Shown here piece after piece: positions 11,862-23,800 of a stretch of 64,000 nt of DNA; position 1 is the first letter of the stretch; each line of letters opens with the position of its first letter. Source of the DNA: Acridotheres tristis (Eukaryota > Chordata > Aves > Passeriformes > Sturnidae); contig CM072906.1 of assembly GCA_037013685.1 (NCBI GenBank), forward strand, positions 3,695,001 to 3,759,000. Direction: 5' to 3'. The notes under the pieces are model-generated. The model made no database searches, had not been told where the DNA came from, and saw only the letters and a program-made list of their open reading frames with translations. Position numbers and translations under genes: made by a program.

Positions 11862-14800
11862 GTATCTGGGCCGGCGGCGGAGGAAGGAAGGGAGGGCGGC
11901 GGGTGATCCGCCGCGGGGGAGCAGCGGCCGGGCGGCCTCGGAGGGGCCGCGGCCCGCAGCGGGGGAAGGAAGGGGCGCCGGCTCGGGGAGGGGGCGGGCG
12001 TGCGTGTGTATGTGAGGGGGAAGGGGAGATTACGGCCCCCCCTCGCCGTGCTGTGCCCAGCCGGGAGCCGAGGGAACTAGGCCGAGCGGGGGAGGGGGAG
12101 CCCGGCCGGCGATTGCTGCCAGGGGAGCCGGGGGAGGGGAACGGGACCGGCACGGTGGGGGAGCGTCCCCTCGGCTGCCCCCGTCCCGCCGGGGGAGTGC
12201 GGGGTGGCACCGGCCACGCTCGTCGGCCCCCCAGCCCCCGGGTACCAAGCCTGGAGGACTCCTCGTTCCCTCCCCTTGCGGTCCCGTCTCCCTGGGGCGG
12301 GGGGGAAACCAAGCCGGAGCTCGTCCCGCAGCGCGGGGGATTTGTGCGGGCAGATGTTGGGGGGTGTTTCTGAGGCGCCGGAAAGAAGGGGAGGAAGGAG
12401 GATTGTTCCCCCACCCCCGGAATCAGGCACTCCGGGCCTAGGCTGACTCCACGCACTCGCACCCCCTTCCCGCGGGGACCTGCGGTACCCTCGTCCCGCC
12501 TCCCCTCGCCGGCTCCCCCTCACCTCCCGTGCCCGGGAGGGGGAGGCCGCCGGCCCCTTTGTTGTCAGGAGAAGCGGCGGGGGCTCCGCAGGCACCGGCG
12601 GGGGGGAGATGACCGGGCAGCAGCGGGTGCAGGCGGGGGGGTGCGGGTGGGACCGCTGCGGGGGGACCCGCGGGGAGGGGCGGGGGGGTCCGCCGGGGGC
12701 GAGAGGGCGGGACGGGCGCGGGGAAGGAGGAGTTGGGGACCGGGCTGGGGGACGGACACGGCCCGGGTGCTGCGGCCGGGCCGGCGGCGGAGGGCAGCGG
12801 GGTGGCAGCGGCGTGTCAGACGGGCTCGGTGTCGCCGCGCCCCCTCCCTTTGTCCCCGGGCGGGCGGCCGAGCTGGCCCGGCCCGGCCCCGCCGAGGGGC
12901 CCCGCATGCGCGGAGCCGCACAATGCGGCTCCATGTGAGCGCTGCCACACTTAAAGGGAAACGAGCCGGCAGCGCTGCCTTCTTCCCTCCCCCACTTGCA
13001 CATGTTCGCCGCATCCCCTGCCTGCTGGGCCGGGATACGGCGATCCGCTCGAGGAGGCACACGGGTCTGCATTGTACCTTGGGAGAATCGGGTCGCCTTT
13101 TTCGTCCCTTACGTAAAAATTGCTAAAAAATTCGTACCCACTTCAGGAAATGTGTGCCAGGTGTACCTAAACTCGGGCAATTACAGCGCTGGCTGGAGTT
13201 GGCCGAGTAGCCATACAAAGGGACAGGGTCACTGGGTGGCACAGGAATTCCCGGAGGAGGATTTTGGCCCGAGACTTCGGTTAATGTGGATGGAAGCCTA
13301 AGGGTGGAAAGCAGCATTGTTAGCAGTAAGGAGATGAGGTTGCATAACCGGGTATAGCGAACAGGATGGTGTGTTTGTGCATCTCCAGCGCTGTTTTCTG
13401 GCTTTGGTTGATGATCAGTTTGAGAAACTTCAATATCGTTAAGTACTAGCACAGAATGTTTTACCTGTTTAGGGTGAAGCTCTTGGAAAAAAAAAAATAA
13501 AAAAAATCTCATACTGTGGGTAAAAATCGCATACTGTGGCCTTAGTCCTGAACATCAGCATGCACCTGTTAATGCCCTGGTAACTGCTGAAGTTATTAGT
13601 GACACTCAGTGAGGCGTCTGCACTTTCAGATAAGCTAATAACGCCTCGGTATGGGCTTACTGCAGGAACTCCATACTGCATGTGACGTGAAGCTTCTCCT
13701 AAATGCGATCTCTTAAGGGAAACAGCATTGTAGAATAGTTGCTTTTTAACTTGGTTTAGAAGAAGCATTTGGTAACCGAGAATGCTTCAGCTGTCTGGAA
13801 TGTCTCTTTTAATATAGTAATTGTGCTCCACAAAAGAAAGCTGGACATTTAGTTGAAGTTTCTTGATAAGTAAGTATTCAGCATCTGTAGTGTATTTTTT
13901 TTTTTTTGTCTTGTGAGGTCTTAAGGCATTGGATATGTAAGTACCTTTGTAGACTACTAAATCTAGGGGCTAACTTCTGTGTAACTTTCTGCTCATTCTT
14001 ATCTGAAGGCTTTGTGTGTACTGGTGAGGTTTTCTAGTTGTCCCTATTACTGATTCAACTCTACTCACTGCAGCCATTTTCTTGAACCATGCAGATATTG
14101 TGGGGGTTTTGTGGTTTAAGTAATATCAATACCTTTGGTATCCCTTTACATGTACTAAAAGAAATTGAAACCGTATTAAAAGTGACTTTGAGTGTGCATG
14201 AAGAGTCTTGAACTCTTCAAAAGTCCTACGTGGAGTAACTGACCTGAGAAAGTTATCACATATGGAAGAAACTATTTTCTATGTGGTGTCTGAACTGAGC
14301 TGGCACTGTACTGACACTGGTTTTTCTGGTGTCAGGCCCCTTGAAGTGATAGTGCAGAGGCTGAGCTTCATGATCTTCCTTCCCTAGTCTCACCTGCTCC
14401 AACGTGTCCCTTTGTTAATACCCACACTGTTTCTTCTACCTCAAACCAAAAGTCACCACTCTGATGGTGTTTGTCCTGGTGGGACTGATATTCAGTCTCT
14501 CTGCTCCATGCAGTTTTTCCCTACATCAGGTGTGGTGAGTCATGGGCTTGTACCTGGTGGTTGGGTTTTGGATACGAGTTAGCTGACCTAAGCTAGTTTA
14601 AGTTACATTAGATCATTCACTTGTGCTTCAATAATGACCAGAGATCTGAAGCTGAAGGATGACATCCAGAAATGAAGGGAGGTTAAAGTGAGAATCTGAA
14701 ACCTGTGCAGTGGTGGAGCAGTTGAGGAGTATAATAAAAATTCTTTAATGATGAGACTGGATATCTCTTTTCAATGCCCAGAAGAAAAAAAAAACAACAG

Positions 14801-17800
14801 CAGGAGGAGGGAGGAATGTTAAGCAGTAGTTCTCAGAGTGGCTACTTGTTTGGTCCTTTAGTATGCTTTGCTTCTTAATTATGGGGAAAGAAGGTATCTG
14901 GCACAGAGCACTTTAATGAGATGTTTTAATTCCTGAGTACTTTGTCAAAGTATAGGTCAGCTGATGAGGCTGCTGCTTGTCAGTGAGATGTAAAACAACG
15001 GCTCTTACCAAACAACAGAGCAAAACTTGACAACGTAACCTGAAGTTGCTCCAATGAGTGTATGAGGACACTTTTTTTTTGAAAGCAAGCTGGCTTGTAA
15101 CTCGAGCAGGGAGCCGGTACCACAGCACCGTGTACAACATGTTTGTGAGCTTCAGTGGCATGTTCTGGATGCTGATAATACTCAGAGAGAAGAGGCATTC
15201 AATGACAGTCACAAAATATAACTTCAAGTTACATATGGGTTACTTTTTAATCTAAATTCAGTGTGGCTTCACAGTGCCTTTGCTAATGAAATACTGAGCT
15301 GGATCCCAGGGAATAAGCATAGTAGCTGTTTTTATATTGACATGTGCTCACTTCCATTTAGTCACAAGAACAATTCAAGGTAGTAAGAACTTTGGGTAGT
15401 TTTTATGTTTTGGGGGTTTTAAGTCTTAAGGAAGTAATGAGTTGGGATCTCTTAATAGCAAAGCCATTTAAAAAGGGTAGTCTAACTAGAGCAGGAGGAT
15501 CAAATATCTATGGGTATCTATAAAATTAAATGCTGTTCTCTCTTAAATCAACTTAATTATAAGCTGTAGCAGCTTCTGGAAATATCTTAGGATTCAAACA
15601 TACTTGTTCTTACGTGGTGTTTTTTGAGGAGGGGGCACTTTGTGGATTGATAACAATGTGAAATAAAAGCCATGATCTGTCCATTTCTTCCTGGCAGAGT
15701 GCAGAAAAAACTAAAAGGAAAAGAAAAATGCCCCTGAACTTAAAGTCTATGGCAAGTATGTAGATTACTGTAGCACTGAGTTAGCAGAGTTCACCCCTCA
15801 GGGGAGCTGGTGAAGGATAAACTGTTCTTTTTACAGCCCCAAAACTTTATGTTCTTTAAAAAGAGATGCAGACAGCAGGGTGTAAAGCTTCTCTTCCAGT
15901 CTCCAGAGCTGTCAAGCCCAAACGTTTTACAGACTGAGGTATGTCTCTGAATACTTTTATTTCATCTTTCTGCCAAATTCTTGCTGACACAGGGACTTCA
16001 GAGTAGGCAGACTTGTCTAGTTCAACCAGCAAAATCACATAGGGAGGACGCAGTTAAATCAGTAGCACACAGTGGAACTAGAAGTGCCAGTCCTCTTTAA
16101 CATAAACATGGAGCATTGGAAATGGGAATAACCATGCCTTTGTTGGCTCAAGTTGAGCTGGGTTGTAAATAATCTCCAACTTAGGATACAGAAAAAGCCA
16201 CACTAATGCTTTTCTTAAGCATGAGAAACATGGCATTATTTCAGTTTAAAGTGTATACATACAGCTTCTATTTCAAAGCAGAAATGTCTAATTAAAAACT
16301 AACAAGTTGGAAAACTGTATTAAATTCTTAATGTGACAGTTGAACGATTTTTACTTTCTTCTGTGGAAGAATCTTGCTGTGTAATGTTGAGCTGGTTCAA
16401 TTTTTGGCAATTAGGACTTACCTTTTAAAAATCTATTTGAGTAGTGAATGGAGAGGGAATTGGAGAGTGAAGGTCACTTTATACCTCAAAGCTGAGATGC
16501 ATATTTCTGGGGTGGCTGGTGTATAAGAAACTTTTGTTGAGCACTGGCTTACAGTAATTTTGTCTATGAGACAGTCATTAGAGTGGCACTGATGTGAAGT
16601 ATTAATTTGCCTGTTTAACAGATTGCTTGTTACCTCCTTTGTGAAGGTCTGTTCATATGGACAGTAATATCCTAAATAATTAGGACTCCAAGGTTCTATA
16701 CATGTAAAACTTAGCATTTTTAAGTGGTCTTGAAATTTTAAACACTCCTGCATATTTTTTAACATAACCACCAATGTTTTGATCTGATGCTTTTTGAGGT
16801 CCTTGGGTGCAGTGTGTGTGTGGCAGTCACCTTACCCCCCTGGCAGTGTAGGGCCCTGTTAGAACAGATGAGATAATCCAGTTTCTTGTGAGGTTTTGCT
16901 GACAGAATTATCAAAACTCCCTTTCTCAAGCTGACTTTATAGACAATATCATTGCTAAAACACAGCCCTTGCTCAGACTCCAGTCACTACAACAGCACAA
17001 ACAGCCTGAATTTCTGTTGCACTGTAAATAACATGATAAAAGTGACTAATGGCAAACTTTGCCTGCTACGTGTTAGTTTTCCAAATGCTTCTCTTGCAGA
17101 AATAATCTGAACTTTGCATCTTCAAAGAAAAAAATATTTATAACAGCAGCCACCAGCGAAATTTCAGGAGTGCTGGCAGTTTTGGAAAGTGAAGTTTAGC
17201 TAAACTACAGAATGGAAGGGCTTGATGACTCAACCACTTGCTCAAACAGGATGAAGAAATAACTTGCCTTGTCAAGGAGTCCCTGCCTTGGCTCTGCCTA
17301 GGTCAGCTTACTAATCTTTCAGGGAAAGAACCAAACTTACCATGAACTCTGAGTTCTTTCCTTCTCTGCTTCCCCCAAACAAGGCATTGTAAGTTACACC
17401 AAAAGCAGTAGAGTGATTTATTCCTGTTTTGTTTGAGAATGGGAGAACATTGCTGGAGATCCTCTGAAGTGAGGAGCAAAATTAATACCATTTGAGAAAA
17501 TACTCTCATCAGAATTTATGCTTTGTTGGTAAGAGCTTCATTTGGAGATGTTAAATCATACAAAACCAACAAAAATGTCTTAACTTGTGTCATTGATACT
17601 GATTCTGGCTTCAGTATTATAGTTATTTGCTGCAAACTAAGGATTTCTTGATTTGCTATATATATTTGTTTAAGAGAAACTGATAGGGATAAATCAAGAA
17701 GAGTGAATGGTCTTCAGATGAAATCACATGTAATTATAGCTGATTCTGCCTTGACTTTTCTGTATATTGTTGAGATTTCTTTTTAATGCAAGACAGACTT

Positions 17801-20800
17801 GGAACAATATGTGCATATTCAATTAATATAGGATTACTTGGTCCCTTCTGTGGTTGGTGCAAGTTGGTTTTTAGTTCCCCCAAAGCCCTATGTTAAACAG
17901 TTTGAAAATAAGTGACCTTTGTAGATGGAACTTGTTTGCCTCAAGTAGGCATTCTGCTAAATTTTCTTCCTGTAGTGTGTTTAATCAACCTGTGTTTTGA
18001 TGGAAAATACAACAGTTTGTTCCCAGCATAGAAATGGGGTTCTAATGAAGTGGAACAGATCTCAAAGGTGGCTGCTGTTCTGAAAGCAAGAACTAACCTA
18101 ATACTCAAATGATTGTGCAGACTTGGGTGCCTGGAAAAAGGAGAGCAGGTGGCTTGTGTGAGGAAAGAGGCGTGTGACTCCTGAAACTCTCCTGTCCACT
18201 TCTTGTTCCAGTGCATGGGAACACAGTCCGGGCAGCCCTTCACATGCAGGCCTTTGCTTCACCGAGCTGCATCTGCTCTGTGCTTCACTTCTCAGTGCTG
18301 TGTGCATATCTCAGTGTCTGGGCTTGATGAGATCTTTCACTTACAGTCTCCAGCAGGCTCGAGCCTTAGGCCACCCTGCAAGTGTAAGTGCTCAAACTCG
18401 CTTTTCTTTCCTACTCTCAAGTCCAAGGCATATCAGCTGGAGCAGAGATCAGATATCCAGACCTTGTAAGAACACTAAGTATAGCAATCTAATTGAAATG
18501 GGGTTCCACAAAAATAACTGCTCTCCTGGACAGAAATGTTAGCAGTTTTTGCACAGGTTTAGAACAATAATAAAGACTTTTTGATAGAAACCCTGTGTAA
18601 AGGTTTTCACTTACAATCTCTCTTTGTATGGATTGTTAATGGAAGTGTATTTCTGTGCTGTCGTCATACACCTCATAGGTCAGGCTGGCTGTTTTTTTAG
18701 CTGGCTGGCATTTGATGCTGATCTAGAAGATGTTGCTGTCAGGAGTCATTTAAAGAAATGTCTTAAAACGATTCTAAATAACAATGTGGCTCAAGTTAGG
18801 ATATGCAAACCTGTTATTCATATTATAAGCAGGAGAGAAAACAAGTTGGAAAATTGTCCTTGACTTGCACAACAACTTGGATGTTAACATCTCCCTGTGG
18901 CATAGGCCTGCCATAGAGGCTTTTCAGTGCATTTCTAGTGGTGTTCTGTTTTTGTCTATGGACCATACACATCCTAGAAGCCTTGGCTCTATGCAGCACT
19001 GCTGTTTCATGATTAATATGTATGTGACTGCTCAGAAGATACTTGGATGCAACTTTTTTTTCATACCTTTAGTCTGTTGGTAATTAGCTTTTAAGAAGTT
19101 AATCAACCTCTCCTGTCTATGGTAAACTCAGCTGCATTAATGGCACCTAGGATGACACCTGTTTTGCCAAATTCCAGCAGTTGTGTGCTGTAGGTATCTG
19201 AAAGTGTAATGTCCTTTGTAGGTGACAGAAATAAGCGTGTGTAGAGTGATTCATCTGACCTGTTTTTGACACCTGATATAATTATGGCGTCTCAGAAACT
19301 ACTTACCCTGAGAAGATCTCTTGGATGCTGCTGAGGATGGCCATCTCAAACACAGACAGATGCAGATACCCACTGAATGCTTTCTAACTCTTAGGAGTGG
19401 AAACAGGCATCAGACATGGAGGACAAAGAGGAGGTGGCATTTCTGTTACACGGAGTGTGATAGAGGAGTGTGGCTCTGTGCTGCAGTTGACTCTATGGGC
19501 AGAGCACTGAATATTCCCTGCTGACATAATTGCTTCCTTTTACATGTGGCTTTCCAAATCAGGGTTCTTCCAATTCTTTTTGCTATCCTTGTTTTTCCCT
19601 TCCTCATAACACTTCCCCTCAAAATTGAGAACTTATGGAGAATGGTTTTGTTGTGATCTTTTAATAGACCTTATTCTATCTCCATTTTAACCCGGGTAGT
19701 GTAACTGTGCTGGGTTCTGGTCTGATGGGATACACAGCATGCTTCTAGTAGTCTAGTCAAAGAAGGCTGTTCAGGAAACATTTTATCTTGCTTTCTAGGA
19801 GTATTACATGACTGATGGTAATTTGAACATATATTTGGGACTTACTGCTGAAAACCTTAATTCTGGTAGCATAACTTTCAAAACAATGCTATGGCATTCA
19901 AAGGTTTTCATCAGATGAGTATGTTTTGTATTTCCAGTGATTTGGCCAGGAAAGTAATTTGAACACCACATTTATTTTGGAAGAAAAGATCTGTGGGCTT
20001 AGTAGGCACAATGTGATCCACAGTAGTAACTTAAGTTACTGAGCTTAGATATTTATTTAATGGCAGATGCATAGAGGGAGGGGAAGCAGACCTTCCTTCT
20101 GTAGCATGGGATGTTGGAAAAGGACTGGTTTGAGTGTGAGTACACAGAAGGGTCCATGTATGAAGAGTGCTGCAGAAAGGAAATGCCTCACAATAGGCTG
20201 TGAGTGTTCTTGCCTGTCTTTAGGACTCTCAGGTGGAATGGTGCATGGGAACAGGCCGTGGGCTGGGTAAACTGGGTTGCCAGGTTAGATCAGTTGCTGG
20301 GTATCTGTGCTCTAGTTGAGACTGAGAGCTGGTTTTGATAGAGAGAATTCTAAAGTGACATTGACAGTGTCTACTGATGTCTACCTCCATGGGCTTAAGG
20401 GATTACAGGGAGCTCCATAAGAAGCAAGGCAGTACCAAAGACCTGCAAGCTCCTGGTTGGTGTGTTAAGGCTCAGTTTTCTATTAAATAGCTAACCTGAA
20501 CTTCCAGTTGTCTGTCTCCAGCTATGCCATGACTCCTGTGACCATGGAGCTACAGATACACAGAATCAAGAAACTCAGTTTTTACCTTAGTTCTAGAATA
20601 GTGTGATATCTTACTCGGAAAATAATTCTAATCTCTATTTACTCAATTTTCTCTGGTACCTTAATCCTCATACCTGTAGTGGCAGTTTCAGGAATTTTGG
20701 GCTAGTGCTGCTCTCCACTTGTTTGCAAAGCTGAACTGTGGTCATGGCTAGGAATTTGACTGGGAATAAAACCAAAAATCAAGCAAGAAACCTCTAACCT

Positions 20801-23800
20801 TGTCCTCTGTCCTTTCAAAATCTGCTTTACAGTGCAAATGTAAGGAAGGCCTCACAGGTATAGCTGAGGCCAGGGGAAGTGAAGCAGTACACAAAGGTGT
20901 ATAGCACTGCACTGAGATGCAGCTTGCCTATTAATGCTAATTGTGCAACCCTTCTTACAAATTTTCCGAGCTCTGAGAATTTAATTTGTTGAAGTCTGAA
21001 ATGCTGCCCTTAAGAAGTGATGTGTGGAGCACTGGACATTAGTTGCCAGGTTAAAGTCAAACCTGTAGCTTCTACTGAAATGGTTGGTAGAATCTCTGCT
21101 TAAGACAGGTTTGTCTTTAAGTCTCTGAAGGACACTGAAATTATTTTGAAGGAAGACTAGAGTAGTAATCTGTTCAAAGTGTTGTGTATTTGTCACTCCC
21201 ACAGTGGCTATCAGGAGTGTGTGCATATTTTGTGCTACGTTTTGTCTGAACTTCTTGGATGAGCTTGTGGAGCAAGACAGAACATGTGTTGAAAGCAGAT
21301 AAAATGGAGAGCTTGGGGAATACATCTCCACACAGAGATCATGTTACTTTATCATAATCTCAGCCATACTTCTCTAGAATCTGACATGTACAGGTGGGTC
21401 CTGCAGGCAACAAAGTTTTGGCAATCATAACTGACCTCAGTGAAGCAACAGGACTCTATGGAAGTCATGTGGGGTAGAGAATTGAGGGTCTAGAATGAGG
21501 GTTTTCAGTGTGAACAGTTGTTAGAAGCTCCTGGACTGGTGCTGAGCCTCACAAAAAGCAATGAAGACAACACAAGTCTGAAGGTGCAGCAGATATAAAG
21601 TGCTGATATGGCCTGCTTGCTCTAAGAGCTGTGTAAGCCAGCTAGATGGTTTAGCCAGAAGCCTTAGCCAGGACTTGGGCTCCCTAGTGTGTTTTGGTTT
21701 TTTTGTTGTAGTCTATCCACTGGCTGCACAAAACTCGAACACCGTGTAACTTACTAAAGAGGCTGCTATTAAAAATATATAGGAGCTCATGGTTTTGAAA
21801 GCTTTGTACTGTAATGTAGCTTAAAATACTCGAAGAGTTCATATGCAGTGGCTGGCTGGGTGAGACATGAGGCTGAAAAGTTTGGATGCCATACATAGCA
21901 GTTCCATGGAGCTATGGGGCTTGTTCTGCTTAGTCATTTTTGTTGATGCTGTTTTGCTCTGGGATTGGTGAAGGTCTCTTGGCTTATATAAAGGCAGTTT
22001 CAGTGAGTGTGGGAACATCAGTAGCTTGATGTAAACTAAACACTGAAACTAGAAGTGCAGCCCATGGTACTGTGTTGGCTCAAGTTTAAGGCAATGCTAA
22101 CTTAGTTCTCCTTTAGTAAGAGCTAAAAGGACAGACTGTGTTGTGTGGCAGATCATGTGGAAAGGGAGCCATGGGCCTTTAAAATCTGTTCTGGATTTAA
22201 ACAACTCTGTTGGATTACAGGCCTTTAGTCTTCCTCACCTCCCAAATCAGGTATTGGATTTAATCCCGGGTTCAGGACTGGGATTAAAGGAACTGAATGT
22301 CTAATTTATAAGCAGACACTGGATTCTGTTCCAAGTATGTTGCTGCTTGGCAGCAGTCCAGGTGTGTGCTGCTTTGGCTGTCAGCTGCTACTTGGTCTGC
22401 AAAGGGCTCTACCTGAAACTCCTAGGCTGAGTGTAAGAATGTTTTGGATTTTGCTTGGTAGAAAAATGCCTATTATATTAAATAATCAGAAATGCAAAAA
22501 AGTATTGTCAGAAATGCTAAACCACAGCCTGAATATATAGTAGTTGCAAATAAATGGCATTTAGTTAGGCATGGACATGATGGAAGTATGTTAATGTACT
22601 TATTTATGTGTAAAAAGTACAGCATATCTTTAGCTGAACAAGAAATCTCAAAGTAAAGCTGTTGGAAAAATAACGTGGAGGGAGGATCCAATTTTTCATA
22701 GGTGTGTCTGGCTTCTCTGCTTTCCCAGGGCAGTTTTTCAGCAGGGCTTTGTAGAGGACCTGCACTGAGAGCTCATTCTGCTCTCCCTGCCTGAGAGGGG
22801 AACTGGGCCCTTTGCTTTATCCACGTGTTTGTGTAGGGAAGCTCCTGTTGGGGCTGTAAGCAGTTAAGTGCTGTGGTGGTGGGTGGGGACTGGCAGGCAC
22901 AGGGAGCAGGTGTCCCCTGCCCCGGGTGCAGTCCGTGTCACTCGGTCGCTGGGCAGTGACACCGGCCTGGCAGCAGCCCTGTGTCACTGAGCCGTGTGTG
23001 TGTGTTCCCTTCGTGCCTGCAGCGCTATTCCTTTGGGATTTTGGTGCATGGATTTCACCACTGTGTGAGGCTCAGCTAGTGAAGAGAGAGGCAAGAGACA
23101 GGTGGCATCACTGGTTAACTTTCCTGATATGCAGCACTGACTATATCCAGGGAAAAAAAACAAAGCCAAACAAACCTTGGGCCTTGGCGTTTGCAGGTTT
23201 TAATGAGTAGCAGCTACTGGCTATCCATGGTAAAGCAGCCAAGGATGATGCTTTTCATGTCTCAGTGCAGAACTTTCCTGAGACTTCCTTTTTTGTCTGC
23301 CTGCCAGCCATGTTGTTTAGTTGAACATAAATAATCTGGATGGAAGAGCTCATTTTTAAATTGCTGTTGGTAATTCTGCATACTTCTCGTGAAGAAGGTG
23401 TATGAGCTTCTATTCATTGTTTTTCCTCAGAGTATTTCTGCAATCAGCAGCTGTTTGAGATATGCTTCAATATTGCTGTCATGGAAGGAAAATAACCTTT
23501 TCACAAGCTGAGATTGATGCCACCTCCTGTGAAAGAAGTAATGTTCTCATTAGCTTTATAGGCAACATCCACTAAGAAATCTTCTTCAACTGCTTTAACT
23601 GAAGATTTCTGTTAATGATTGTCCCTTTTATACAGTTTACAGATGTTCTACATTGGAGTTGGCATCCAGGAATCTTACCCCTTCTCACAAGTTCTCTTGC
23701 AATGTAGTGCTACACAGTCCTTGGTGTGAGTTGGAGTGTAAGAGCTGTCTTTCTTTGGGAATAAATGCATGAAAAATGTTTTGAACTACTTAGGGATCAA

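Larger units (their letters stand above)
11430..13070 (+). promoter_or_regulatory. UBE2G1: CpG-island promoter of UBE2G1, with 5'UTR and start of intron 1
   Basis: G+C and CpG content rise abruptly at about 11.43 kb and fall at about 13.07 kb. The island covers the presumed promoter, the 5' leader, coding exon 1 and the first 1.2 kb of intron 1. Two ATGGCGGC cores of YY1 type lie at 11463 and 11505; the second is the fuller form AAGATGGCGGC (11502-11512). No TATA box is evident, as is usual for CpG-island housekeeping promoters. The transcription start was not determined. Long open frames on both strands here are a by-product of high G+C. Confidence 0.8.

Noticed and set aside
11862..12373. 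Read-through of UBE2G1 exon 1 into intron 1 as a longer protein
   Set aside because: The frame stays open to 12373, but the GTATCT donor and the phase-correct exon 2 that restores the known UBE2G1 sequence show that this is intron.
11490..13126. Long open frames on both strands in the UBE2G1 CpG island (up to 331 codons)
   Set aside because: Composition is Pro/Arg/Gly/Ala-rich in every frame, as expected for CpG-rich DNA with few stop codons. Several overlap each other on opposite strands. Only the 15-codon stretch from 11816 is supported, as UBE2G1 exon 1.
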